From: Chloroflexota bacterium
Lineage (GTDB): Bacteria > Chloroflexota > Anaerolineae > Anaerolineales > VGOW01
Direction of reading: 5' to 3'
NCBI GenBank assembly: GCA_016197225.1
Contig: JACPWC010000114.1
Coordinates: 1-64,000, forward strand
Length of the DNA stretch: 64,000 nucleotides
Positions 55,903 to 64,000 of the stretch are shown here, piece by piece (position 1 is the first letter of the stretch; each line of letters opens with the position of its first letter). Below the pieces are notes generated by a model. The model was not told the DNA's origin and did no database searches. It saw only the letters and a list, made by a program, of their open reading frames with translations. Both the position numbers and the translations under genes were made by a program.

Positions 55903-58749
55903 ATGAAAGCGCCGCTACCTGCAAACGAACCGGAACGGCTGGCCGCTCTGCGCCGGTACAACCTTCTCGACACCCCGCCCGAAGAGGCCTTCGACGACCT
56001 CACCCTGCTGGCCGCCAAAATTTGCGAAACGCCCATTGCCCTTGTCACCCTTATAGACGAGAACCGCCAGTGGTTCAAGTCAAAGGTGGGCCTCGCCACG
56101 CCGGAGACCTCGCGGGACGTTGCCTTTTGCGCCCACGCCATTTTGCGCCCCGACGACGTGATGGTCGTGCCCGACGCGCTGGCCGATGAGCGTTTCGCCG
56201 CCAACCCGCTCGTCACCGCCGAGCCGCACATTCGCTTTTATGCCGGCGCGCCTCTCGTCACTCGCGACGGCCACGCTTTAGGCACGCTCTGCGTGATTGA
56301 CCGCGTGCCGCGCGAACTAACATCGGAGCAGTTGGCGGCTCTGCGAGCTTTGCGCCGGACGGCCATCACCGAATTGGAACTGCGCCGGGCGATGGAGGAA
56401 ATGGCGCAGACGGTGGCCGAGCGCGACCAGGCCCAGCGAGCCGAAGAGGAGCACGCCCGCATCACCAACATCCTTGAAAACATGGGTGACGCCTTTGTGG
56501 CGCTGGACGCCGACTGGCGCTACACCTACATGAACCACAAGGCCGGGCAGATTTTCAACCGGCGGCCCGAGGACATGATCGGCAAACATATTTGGACTGA
56601 GTTCCCGGAGGGCATCGGCCAGCCCTTTTACAAGGCTTACTACAAGGCCGTCGAGACACAAACGCCCGTCCACCTCGAAGAATATTACCCGCCCTACGAC
56701 CGCTGGTTCGAGAATCGTATCTACCCTTCCAAAGACGGCCTCGCCATCTTCTTTCAGGACATCACCGAACGCAAACAGGCCGAGGCCGCACTGCGGGAGA
56801 GCGAGGAGAGATTCTCCAAAGCGTTTCATTCCAACCCGGCGATGCTCGTCCTAGCCACGCTCGACGGCAAGAATGTGGATATCAATCAGGCGTATGCAGA
56901 TTTCCTCGGCTATTCCCCGGAGGAGATTCTTGGGAAGAGCGTTGTGGATTTGCAGATCGTCAGCCTGGAGGAGCGCCAGAAAATAATCGAACTTATCCAG
57001 CGCACTGAAGGCTCGTTGCGTAATGCCGAGGTCGCTGTGCGAGTTCGCGACGGCAGTCTTCGCCATATTCTGCTTTCAGCGGATACAATTTCGCTCGACA
57101 GTGTGCCACATCGCCTGACGACTTTGCTGGACATCACCGACCGCAAGCAGGCCGAGGCCGCGCTCCGCGAAAGCGAGCGGCGCTTCCGCGAAATGCTGGC
57201 CGATTTGCAATTGATCGCCGTCATGCTGGATTTGGAAGGCCGGGTCACATTCTGCAACGATTATCTGCTCACGCTCACGGGCTGGCAACGCGCTGAGGCG
57301 TTGGGCCAGGATTGGTTCGCCATGTTTGTGCCGGGCGAGCGTGGCGAGGTCCGCCAGACCTTCGTCGCCGCCCTGTCCGCTGGCGGCGTATCGGCCCACT
57401 ACGAAAACCCCATTCTCACTAAGAGCGGTGAGCAACGAGACATCTTGTGGAACAACACCATGTTGCGCGACACAGCGGGCAACGTCATCGGCACAGCCAG
57501 CATCGGCGAAGACATCACCGAGCGCAAGCAGGCCGAAGAGGAGCAGGCTCGTCTGCACGAGCAAATCCAGCGCCGCCTCAAAGAGCTAACCGCCATTCAC
57601 CGGGCGGGCCGGCAGTTGCAGAAACTGCTCTCACCTGAGGCGCTGGCGCAGGAAGTCATCCGGGTGCTTGAAGAGGTGCTCGATTATGAATACGGCGCGG
57701 CGCTGTTGATTGAAGAGGCAACGGGCCGGCTTCTGCCGTTTGCCGTCAGCGACAAAGGGCTAGGCCCGGCTTATGTTGAAGCCGACCGGGTTTATATTGA
57801 GTCCCATCAGATTCGGCCCGGCTGGGGCATCACCGGCTGGGTGGCGCAAACCGGGCAAAGCATTTGCGTGGGCGACGTGCGGCAGGAGCCTCATTACTAT
57901 TCAATGCGCGACGACATCCGCTCAGAGTTGTGTGTGCCGCTTCGGGTAAGCAACAAAGTCATCGGCGTGATCAATATTGAAACAGCCCGGCTCAATGCTT
58001 ACACGAGCGCGGATCAAAACGTGCTGGAAACGGTAGCGACCCAGATTGCGACGGCAATCCAGAATGTGCGCCTGTTCGACGAGTTACGCGAGAGCCGCGA
58101 ACGTCTGCAAGCCCTTTCCAAGCAACTGCTGGAGGCGCAGGAAGCCGAGCGCCGCCGCATCGCCCGCGAACTGCACGACGAACTCGGCCAGGCGCTCACC
58201 GCCCTGAAACTTAGTTTGCAATCTTTGGAGCGCGCGCCCGCCGCCGGGCTTGAACCGCAGATTCAAGAGAGCATTGACATCGTCGAACACGCTCTGCAAC
58301 AAGTGCGCAATCTGTCGGTGGAGTTGCGGCCTTCTCTGCTCGACGACCTGGGCCTCGTTCCGGCCCTGCGCTGGCATTTGGATCGTTACACACAACGAAC
58401 CGGAACCGCCGTCCACTTCATGGCCGACCCGGCCACGGGCCGCCCGCCGCCTGAAATTGAAACCGTCTGCTTTCGGGTGACGCAGGAAGCGTTGACCAAC
58501 GTGGCCCGCCATGCTCAAGCCGGGCAAGTGTGGGTGGACTTGCGGCAAAGCGGTGATGAATTGCGCCTCACCATCCGCGACGATGGAACGGGGTTTGAGG
58601 CGCGGGCGGCGCGGGCGCGCGCCGCTCGCGGCGGCAGTTTTGGCCTGCTGGGCATGGAAGAGCGCGTTTTGCTCATCGGCGGTAAGATTGAGATCGACTC
58701 CGTGCCGGGCGAAGGGACTGAGATAAAGATTAGCTTTCCGTTGCCGTAA
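55903..58749 (+). CDS. Multi-sensor histidine kinase (GAF-PAS3-GAF-HisKA_3)
   Basis: A 948-residue soluble kinase of the NarX/LiaS type. Domains in order: GAF (about 5-165, [20 protein letters not shown]), three PAS domains each closed by an ITERKQAE or ITDRKQAE motif (about 185-300, 305-425 and 430-545), a second GAF (about 560-715, [20 protein letters not shown]), then the HisKA_3 dimer with [20 protein letters not shown] (His758) and an HATPase_c domain ([33 protein letters not shown]). No membrane span is seen, so it senses cytoplasmic or diffusible signals. The LuxR-type regulator 62 nt downstream is its likely partner. The start at 55903 has a ribosome binding site AAAGGATG close by. 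Confidence 0.95.
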   Translation: MKAPLPANEPERLAALRRYNLLDTPPEEAFDDLTLLAAKICETPIALVTLIDENRQWFKSKVGLATPETSRDVAFCAHAILRPDDVMVVPDALADERFAANPLVTAEPHIRFYAGAPLVTRDGHALGTLCVIDRVPRELTSEQLAALRALRRTAITELELRRAMEEMAQTVAERDQAQRAEEEHARITNILENMGDAFVALDADWRYTYMNHKAGQIFNRRPEDMIGKHIWTEFPEGIGQPFYKAYYKAVETQTPVHLEEYYPPYDRWFENRIYPSKDGLAIFFQDITERKQAEAALRESEERFSKAFHSNPAMLVLATLDGKNVDINQAYADFLGYSPEEILGKSVVDLQIVSLEERQKIIELIQRTEGSLRNAEVAVRVRDGSLRHILLSADTISLDSVPHRLTTLLDITDRKQAEAALRESERRFREMLADLQLIAVMLDLEGRVTFCNDYLLTLTGWQRAEALGQDWFAMFVPGERGEVRQTFVAALSAGGVSAHYENPILTKSGEQRDILWNNTMLRDTAGNVIGTASIGEDITERKQAEEEQARLHEQIQRRLKELTAIHRAGRQLQKLLSPEALAQEVIRVLEEVLDYEYGAALLIEEATGRLLPFAVSDKGLGPAYVEADRVYIESHQIRPGWGITGWVAQTGQSICVGDVRQEPHYYSMRDDIRSELCVPLRVSNKVIGVINIETARLNAYTSADQNVLETVATQIATAIQNVRLFDELRESRERLQALSKQLLEAQEAERRRIARELHDELGQALTALKLSLQSLERAPAAGLEPQIQESIDIVEHALQQVRNLSVELRPSLLDDLGLVPALRWHLDRYTQRTGTAVHFMADPATGRPPPEIETVCFRVTQEALTNVARHAQAGQVWVDLRQSGDELRLTIRDDGTGFEARAARARAARGGSFGLLGMEERVLLIGGKIEIDSVPGEGTEIKISFPLP

Positions 58750-58810
58750 GATGAGCATTGAGATGAGGTCGCCCGTCTAATCCGCCAGGTTCCCTGGTTC
58801 TCGCTTCACT

Positions 58811-59488
58811 ATGACCACTCCCATCCGCATCCTCCTCGCCGACGACCACGCCCTGGTGCGCGCCGGGATTCGGGCGCTGCTGCAGAACATGCCCGACGTG
58901 GAAGTGGTGGCCGAGGCCGGCGATGGCCGCGAAGCCTTGCGCCTGATCGAGCAACACAAGCCCGATCTGGTTCTGATGGACATTGCCATGCCGGGGCTGA
59001 ACGGCCTGGAGGCCGCCGCCCATTTGAAAAAAGATTTTCCCGACGTGAGGCTGATCATTCTCTCCATGCACACCAACGAAGAATACGTGTGGCAGGCTCT
59101 GCACAGCGGCGCCAGCGGTTATCTGTTGAAAGATGCCAACCTGTCCGAGTTGGAGATCGCCGTGCGGGCCGTGGCTCGCGGCGAGATGTACCTCAGCCCG
59201 GCCGTGTCCCGGCGCGTGGTAGACGACTACATCCAACGCGTTGGCGGCCAACCCGGCGAAGCCGGCGAGGAGCCGGGCGGCCAGGTTCGCCTCACCCCGC
59301 GCCAGCGCGAAATCCTGCAACTCATCGCCGAAGGCAACACAACCCAGGCCATCGCCCAAACACTCAACATCAGCGTCAAGACCGTCGAAACGCACCGCGC
59401 CCAACTCATGGAGCGCCTGAACATTCACGACGTGGCCGGACTGGTGCGTTACGCGATTCGAATTGGGCTGATCACGTCGGATAAGTAG
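58811..59488 (+). CDS. NarL/LuxR-type response regulator
   Basis: A 225-residue regulator. Receiver: IRILLADDHALVRAGIRALL, phospho-acceptor Asp57 in DLVLMDIAMPGLNG, VRLIILSMHTNEEY and SGYLLKDANLSELEIAV with the conserved Lys. The C-terminal LuxR helix-turn-helix is LTPRQREILQLIAEGNTTQA, IAQTLNISVKTVETHRAQLM, ERLNIHDVAGLVRYAI. It follows the GAF/PAS kinase on the same strand and is its probable partner. The usual linker between domains is Gly/Glu-rich (GEAGEEPGG). It is followed by a palindromic repeat cluster. Confidence 0.95.
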   Translation: MTTPIRILLADDHALVRAGIRALLQNMPDVEVVAEAGDGREALRLIEQHKPDLVLMDIAMPGLNGLEAAAHLKKDFPDVRLIILSMHTNEEYVWQALHSGASGYLLKDANLSELEIAVRAVARGEMYLSPAVSRRVVDDYIQRVGGQPGEAGEEPGGQVRLTPRQREILQLIAEGNTTQAIAQTLNISVKTVETHRAQLMERLNIHDVAGLVRYAIRIGLITSDK

Positions 59489-59498
59489 CGCTCAGTTT

Positions 59499-59618
59499 AG
59501 CCGGTCTAATCCGCCCACACCCTTTGGTTCTAAGTCGCTCCCTATTCTTCTGGGAAGCTCCCCCTGCAGAACCAAAGGTAAGGCCAGACCGACGCGGTCT
59601 TCAAGACCGCGTCGGTCT
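59499..59618. repeat. Palindrome cluster: TCTAATCCGCC element and family B copy 2
   Basis: TCTAATCCGCCCAC at 59505-59518 begins a segment sharing words with the element at 17172-17287. It holds the perfect pair CCTTTGGTTCT (59521-59531) and AGAACCAAAGG (59568-59578). It is followed by AGACCGACGCGGTCT (59586-59600) and AGACCGCGTCGGTCT (59604-59618), a perfect 15-bp stem with a 3-nt loop related to 39060-39102. Confidence 0.82.
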
Positions 59619-59673
59619 ATCAGGGTTTCCCCGATAACGCCCCGGCTTGTTTTAGCATAAAGTGCGCTTGAAC

Positions 59674-60054
59674 ATGAAGCCAATTCGCACTCTGCTGGTG
59701 GACGATAGCCCCGAATTTCTAAAGTCAGCCGCCAGGTTTCTCGCCGCGCAAAGCCGGGTTGACATCGTCGGGCAAGCGCACTCGGCCTGCGAAGCGCTGG
59801 AACTTGTCTCGCGCCTTCAACCTGATCTGGTGCTGATGGATTTGCGCCTGCCCGGACTCAACGGTCTGGAGGCGACCCGCCGCCTCAAAGCCTCGGTTCA
59901 GCCGCCTCGCGTCGTCATCCTCACTCTGCACGACCAGGCCGAATATCGCCGCGCCGCAACCGACGCCAAAGCTGACGGCTTCATCGCCAAAGCCGAACTC
60001 GCCGTGCAGTTGATGCCGCTGATAGATCGCCTCTTTGCCCCTCCATCCGACTGA
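59674..60054 (+). CDS. Single-domain response regulator
   Basis: A 126-residue receiver domain only: [20 protein letters not shown] with the acidic pair, [20 protein letters not shown] with the phospho-acceptor Asp, RVVILTLHDQAEYRRAA and DGFIAKAELAVQLMPLI with the conserved Lys. There is no output domain. The start at 59674 was chosen because the sequence [12 protein letters not shown] is shared with the next gene. It resembles the receiver at 60164 so closely that tandem duplication is likely. It may act as a phosphate sink or by protein contact within this sensor block. Confidence 0.9.
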   Translation: MKPIRTLLVDDSPEFLKSAARFLAAQSRVDIVGQAHSACEALELVSRLQPDLVLMDLRLPGLNGLEATRRLKASVQPPRVVILTLHDQAEYRRAATDAKADGFIAKAELAVQLMPLIDRLFAPPSD

Positions 60055-60061
60055 GCCGAGC

Positions 60062-60088
60062 GTGGAGCAAATTGGCAATTTGCTCCAC
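60062..60088. repeat. 27-bp palindrome, family A copy 3
   Basis: Arms GTGGAGCAAATTG and CAATTTGCTCCAC around a central G, 8 nt after the stop of the single-domain regulator. It could terminate that transcript, although there is no long T run. Confidence 0.85.
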
Positions 60089-60163
60089 ATTTAAGTCTTT
60101 CCCCGCGCCCGCTTCGGGTTTCCCCTGATTCCGCCATTGTCCGTTCAGGCGTATCTTAACCCC

Positions 60164-61069
60164 ATGAAACCTATTCGCACCCTACTGGTTGACGACAGCC
60201 GCGAATTTTTGGAGTCTATCAAACAGTTTCTGGTCGGGCAACACTGGCTCGAAATTGTGGGCGAGGCGCACTCCGGCGGCGAGGCTCTGGCGCTCGTGGC
60301 CGCTCTGCGCCCCGACCTGGCCCTGATTGACTTGCGTATGCCGGGCCTGAACGGCCTGGAAGCGGCGCGTTGCCTCAAAGCCCGCCCCAACTCGCCGCGC
60401 ATCATCATCACCACGCTGTACGACAACCCGGAGTATCGCGCCGCCGCCCTCGCGGCCTGCGCCGACGGTTTCATTGCCAAATCGGAGCTTGGCGCTCAAC
60501 TGCTGACTCTGGTAGAGCGCCTATTCTCCGGGCAGGAGCAAAGTGAGAAAGCCATGTTCCCAGAAAATGAGCAACACGACTGCGAAACAGCCCTACTCAA
60601 AGATATGAGCGGCGAACTCCGGGCCTGCCGTAGCTCCGGTGAAGCAGGGGCCATCATCGCACATTTTGCCCGGCAGTTATTCCCAACCGTGCCAGGCGCG
60701 CTCTACATGCGCCGCGCCGACGATGGCTTTTTTGAATTGGCCGCCTCGTGGGGCGGGTTCCCGGCCACCACCGGCGACGGCGCGTTCTCAGCCTACGAGT
60801 GCTGGGCGCTGAGAAGGGGTTACGCTCACACAAACAGCCGCCCCGGTTGTGCCTGTGAACATATTAGCCGGGGCGAGGCTCATCAGCCAGATCAGTCGCA
60901 ACGCTATCTGTGCCTGCCCTTCGCCACGTTTCAAGGGGATGTGTTAGGCCTCTTGCACTTCCGTTGCCCACTGCAAGCCGGGTCTTCCATGTCCCGGAAG
61001 CCGACACCTTCCACCTTGCGCCTGGCGATGATCATGACCGACTACATCGCTTCGGCCCTGGCAATGTAG
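60164..61069 (+). CDS. Response regulator with C-terminal GAF-like domain
   Basis: A 301-residue protein. The receiver (1-125) has [36 protein letters not shown] and [14 protein letters not shown]. After a linker, residues about 145-300 read as a GAF-like sensor ([60 protein letters not shown]), with four Cys that may bind metal or a cofactor ([18 protein letters not shown]). This is the module usually found in diguanylate-cyclase systems, here without an output enzyme. It starts identically to the upstream receiver ([12 protein letters not shown]). It may pass phosphorylation to the large sensor kinase that follows. Confidence 0.85.
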   Translation: MKPIRTLLVDDSREFLESIKQFLVGQHWLEIVGEAHSGGEALALVAALRPDLALIDLRMPGLNGLEAARCLKARPNSPRIIITTLYDNPEYRAAALAACADGFIAKSELGAQLLTLVERLFSGQEQSEKAMFPENEQHDCETALLKDMSGELRACRSSGEAGAIIAHFARQLFPTVPGALYMRRADDGFFELAASWGGFPATTGDGAFSAYECWALRRGYAHTNSRPGCACEHISRGEAHQPDQSQRYLCLPFATFQGDVLGLLHFRCPLQAGSSMSRKPTPSTLRLAMIMTDYIASALAM

Positions 61070-61089
61070 CTTGCTCAACAAGGTTATTC

Positions 61090-64000
61090 ATGGCTGACAG
61101 CATCAACGTTCAACGAACCAACGCCGCGCCCCGCGCGGGCGAAGCGCATTACCGCGCCCTGGTCGAGCACAGCGCCGACGCGGTCTCTTTGGTGGCCGCC
61201 GACGGTGCGGTGCTCTACACCAGCCCGGCCACCACCCGAATACTTGGCTACACCCATGACGAATTCGTTGGACAGAACGCCTTTGAGTTAATCCATCCGG
61301 ACGATCTGCCGCCCAGCGCCGCCCTGTTCGCCCAATTGACCCAAACGCCGGGCGCAACCGTGGCCAGCCAGTTTCGCTTCCGGCACAAAGACGGCTCGTG
61401 GCGCTGGCTGGAGGCAACGGCGAGCAACCACCTGGCCGAGCCTGAAGTGAACGCGATCGCCGTCAACTTCCGCGACATCACCGGCCGCAAACAGGCCGAG
61501 CAAGTTCTGCGCGACTCGGAAGCGCGTTACCGTTTGCTGTTCGACAGCAACCCGCACCCGATGTGGGTCTACGACCTTGAAACACTGTCCTTCCTCACCG
61601 TCAACGACGCCGCTATTCACCACTATGGCTATTCGCGAGAGGAGTTTCTGGCCATGATCATCAAAGACATCCGCCCACCCGAAGACCTGCCCGCCCTGCT
61701 CGACAACCTGGCCCAACCGCCGCAGAAACTTGAGCGAAGCGGCCACTGGCGGCATCGCACCAAAGATGGCCGCCTCATTGACGTGGAAATCACCTCGCAC
61801 GAAATGCGGTTCGACGGCCGGCCGGCCCGGTTGGTCATGGCGAACGACATCACCGAACGCAGGCAAGCGGAGGCGGCGTTGCGCGACAGCGAAGACCGTT
61901 ATCGCGATCTGGTGGAACACAGTCAAGACTTGATTTGCACTCACGACCTGCAAGGTTTTATCCGGTCGGCCAACTCGGCGGCGGCGCGGCTCCTGGGTTA
62001 CAGCCTCGACGAGTTGCTCAGGATGAATATCCGTGACGTTTTGGCGCCCGAGGCTTTGAGCGAGTTTGAGCTTTATCTGAGAAGAATGCGAAAGAGGGGC
62101 GTTGTGAGCGGAGAAATGGTGGTGCAAACCAAAGCTGGCGAAAGGCGCGTGTGGGAATACGATAATTCTCTGCGCACCGAAGGCGTCAACGAGCCGATTG
62201 TGCGCGGCATGGCGCGTGACATCACCGAACGCAAGCTGGCCGAGGAAGCTCTGCGCGAGAGCGAAGAGCGTTTCCGGGCCACCTTCGAGCAGGCGGCGGT
62301 AGGCGTTGCCAATGTCAGCCCGGATGGGCGCTGGCTGAGAGTCAACCAGGCGTTGTGCGACATCGTCGGTTACAGCCGCGAGGAGCTACTGCAACTCACG
62401 TTTCAAGACATCACCCACCCCGACGACCTTGAAACTGATCTCGATCACGTCCGCCGGATTCTGGCCGGGGAAATGCAGACGTATGCCCTGGAGAAGCGTT
62501 ACATCCACAAAGACGGCTCCCACGTCTGGATCGGCCTGACCGTCGCCCTCATGCGCGAGCCGTCGGGCGCGCCCAAGTATTTCATCTCCATCATCAAAGA
62601 CATCAGCGAACACAGGCAGGCCGAAGAAGCTCTGAGCCAACACGCCTTCTACCTGGCGCGGCTCAACGACATCACCCAGGCCGCCGTCGGCGCCCTCGAT
62701 TTTCAAACTCTCATACAAACTCTGGCCGACCGGCTGGGCGAGCTGATCCACGCTGACGGCTGTTACCTGACGATGTGGGATGAGGCCCGGCAACTGCCCG
62801 TCCCCACTGCCGCCTCCGGCGAACTACGCGAGAACTATTACACAGCACGCGCCGCCGACGGCGAGTTGACGATGACGGCCTCGGTCCTGCGCGCCGGTCA
62901 CGCCCTGGTCGCCGACGACGTTTTCAACAGCCCTTATCTCAGCCCGCGCATCGCCGCGCAGTACCCGGCCCGCTCGGTGCTGGGCCTGCCGCTGATCGCC
63001 GACGGCCAAAAACTGGGGGCGGCACTGATCGCCTTCAACCAGCCGCACCACTTCACCCCGGACGAGATCGCCCGCTGTGAGCAGGCCGCCGGGCAGATTG
63101 CCCTGGCGATTGCCAAAGCCCGCCTGCTCGACGATGTTCAACGCGAACTACAGGAACGCAAGCAAATGGAGGCGGCCCTGCGGCTGGCAGAGGCCAAGTA
63201 CCGGACACTGGTGAATCAAGTTCCGGCCATCATTTACGCCGCCGCCCTCGACCGGCCGTACACCGAAACCTACATCAGCCCGCAAGTGGAAAGGATGCTG
63301 GGATTCTCGGCAGACGAGTGGCTGGCTCAACCGGATTTCTGGATGCAACGGCTTCACCCCGACGATCGTGAGCGAGTGCTGGCGGAGCTGGACAGGACCG
63401 CGCACAGCGGCGAGTTCTCCCCGCTTGAATACCGCCTGCTGGCCCGTGATGGCCGCGCCGTCTGGATTCATGATGAAGGAGTGGTGGCCAATGATGGATT
63501 CGACCAATTGCAGATCGTGCAAGGCGTGATGCTGGACATCACCGAGCGCAAGCTGGCTGAAGCCGCACTGGAGCGCTCACTCTCCGTGCTCCAGGCCACG
63601 CTCGAATCCACCGGCGACGGTATTCTGGTTGTCGGCGGCAATCAAATCATCAACTTCAATCAAAAGTTCGCGGCTATGTGGGGCATTCCAAGTCACATTC
63701 TCGAGACCCGAAATAGCCAACAGGTGATGGCCTATGCCCTGCCTCGACTACGCAACCCGGAAGACTTTCTGGCCAAAGTGGGCATCTTGCGGGCCGACCC
63801 GGCGGCCATCTTCCAGGACACGATAGAGCTTAAAGATGGCCGGGCCGTCGAGGTTTACTCCCAGCCTCAAGCCATCGGCGACACAATCATAGGCCGAGTG
63901 TTGAGCTTCCGCGACATCACCGAGCGCAAACAGCACGAACGCGAGCGCGAAGCCATTCTCGCCGTTGCCACTGCCTTGCGCGTCGCCCAGTCGCGGGCCG
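61090..64000 (+). CDS. Large PAS/GAF sensor protein, 3' truncated by the window
   Basis: An open frame of at least 970 residues from the ATG at 61090 to the window end. PAS domains follow one another: about 20-140 ([20 protein letters not shown]), 145-260, 265-385, 390-510 ([20 protein letters not shown]), then a GAF domain (about 520-690, [20 protein letters not shown]), two more PAS domains (about 700-825 and 830-950), each closed by ITERKQAE- or ITERKLAE-type text, and a coiled segment at the edge. A kinase or cyclase output is expected beyond the window. It follows two receiver proteins and may be their kinase. No membrane span is visible. The gene is missed if only closed frames are considered. 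Confidence 0.9.
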   Translation, partial: MADSINVQRTNAAPRAGEAHYRALVEHSADAVSLVAADGAVLYTSPATTRILGYTHDEFVGQNAFELIHPDDLPPSAALFAQLTQTPGATVASQFRFRHKDGSWRWLEATASNHLAEPEVNAIAVNFRDITGRKQAEQVLRDSEARYRLLFDSNPHPMWVYDLETLSFLTVNDAAIHHYGYSREEFLAMIIKDIRPPEDLPALLDNLAQPPQKLERSGHWRHRTKDGRLIDVEITSHEMRFDGRPARLVMANDITERRQAEAALRDSEDRYRDLVEHSQDLICTHDLQGFIRSANSAAARLLGYSLDELLRMNIRDVLAPEALSEFELYLRRMRKRGVVSGEMVVQTKAGERRVWEYDNSLRTEGVNEPIVRGMARDITERKLAEEALRESEERFRATFEQAAVGVANVSPDGRWLRVNQALCDIVGYSREELLQLTFQDITHPDDLETDLDHVRRILAGEMQTYALEKRYIHKDGSHVWIGLTVALMREPSGAPKYFISIIKDISEHRQAEEALSQHAFYLARLNDITQAAVGALDFQTLIQTLADRLGELIHADGCYLTMWDEARQLPVPTAASGELRENYYTARAADGELTMTASVLRAGHALVADDVFNSPYLSPRIAAQYPARSVLGLPLIADGQKLGAALIAFNQPHHFTPDEIARCEQAAGQIALAIAKARLLDDVQRELQERKQMEAALRLAEAKYRTLVNQVPAIIYAAALDRPYTETYISPQVERMLGFSADEWLAQPDFWMQRLHPDDRERVLAELDRTAHSGEFSPLEYRLLARDGRAVWIHDEGVVANDGFDQLQIVQGVMLDITERKLAEAALERSLSVLQATLESTGDGILVVGGNQIINFNQKFAAMWGIPSHILETRNSQQVMAYALPRLRNPEDFLAKVGILRADPAAIFQDTIELKDGRAVEVYSQPQAIGDTIIGRVLSFRDITERKQHEREREAILAVATALRVAQSRA

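Overview
This is a 64 kb stretch of a GC-rich bacterial genome, best read as an uncultured member of the Chloroflexota (Anaerolineae-like). The evidence is indirect: T-box leaders in front of aminoacyl-tRNA synthetase genes, bacterial Elp3, a translin-family protein, Uma2-family genes, several PD40/TolB propeller lipoproteins, a LytR-CpsA-Psr protein, and intergenic spacers full of quasi-palindromic repeats. There is no rRNA gene, CRISPR array or complete insertion sequence. Two tRNA genes are present (Val-GAC, Lys-TTT).

Layout. 1-6 kb: tail of an unknown gene, a CorA-type transporter, an LCP protein, a membrane-anchored propeller protein and a dephospho-CoA kinase fused to an acetyltransferase-like domain. 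6-10 kb: tRNA-Val, a T-box leader whose specifier reads as Thr (ACC), a DEDD exonuclease, an antisense Uma2 gene, then thrS. 10-17 kb: AIM24, CPBP protease, ssb, DUF3467, GxxExxY, translin, a secreted helical protein, a truncated methyltransferase and elp3 carrying a coding repeat insertion. 17-26 kb: a TetR regulator with paaABCD (phenylacetyl-CoA epoxidase), three split-barrel flavin/PLP-type proteins, a stand-alone Clp-N protein and clpC. 26-32.5 kb (minus strand): methyltransferase, Uma2, PilZ, a damaged recN, a zinc-finger membrane protein, nadK and a DUF2270-DUF2179 fusion. 32.5-34.5 kb: tRNA-Lys and, divergent from it, a retron-like locus. 34.5-43.5 kb: greA, lysS, a MazF-type toxin-antitoxin pair, T-box(Ser)-serS, DUF456, HEAT, Trm112, a Ser/Thr kinase with a propeller sensor, and an alpha/beta hydrolase. 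43.5-48.2 kb: a decayed RHS polymorphic-toxin island with an Imm33-like immunity gene. 48-56 kb: an MtaD-like deaminase, a SnoaL-like protein, a CruF-like carotenoid hydratase, a PD40 lipoprotein, a PhoR/PhoB-like pair, a WD40 fragment and a polysaccharide deacetylase. 56-64 kb: a signalling block with a GAF/PAS NarL-type kinase, a LuxR-type regulator, two receiver proteins and a large PAS/GAF sensor running off the end.

The most unusual locus is 32.66-34.48 kb. A 117-nt structured RNA is closed by a perfect 15-bp end-to-end helix. It is followed 9 nt later by a reverse transcriptase carrying the retron signature NAxxH, and that gene overlaps by 4 nt a PIG-L/LmbE-family deacetylase gene. I read this as a compact retron with an accessory enzyme I do not recognise from known retrons. 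Other notable points: the displaced threonine T-box, a recN deletion at a hairpin, a palindromic repeat inserted in frame in elp3, a repeat-encoded lipoprotein signal, and several dispersed palindrome families that fill almost every spacer, including all those inside the paa operon.
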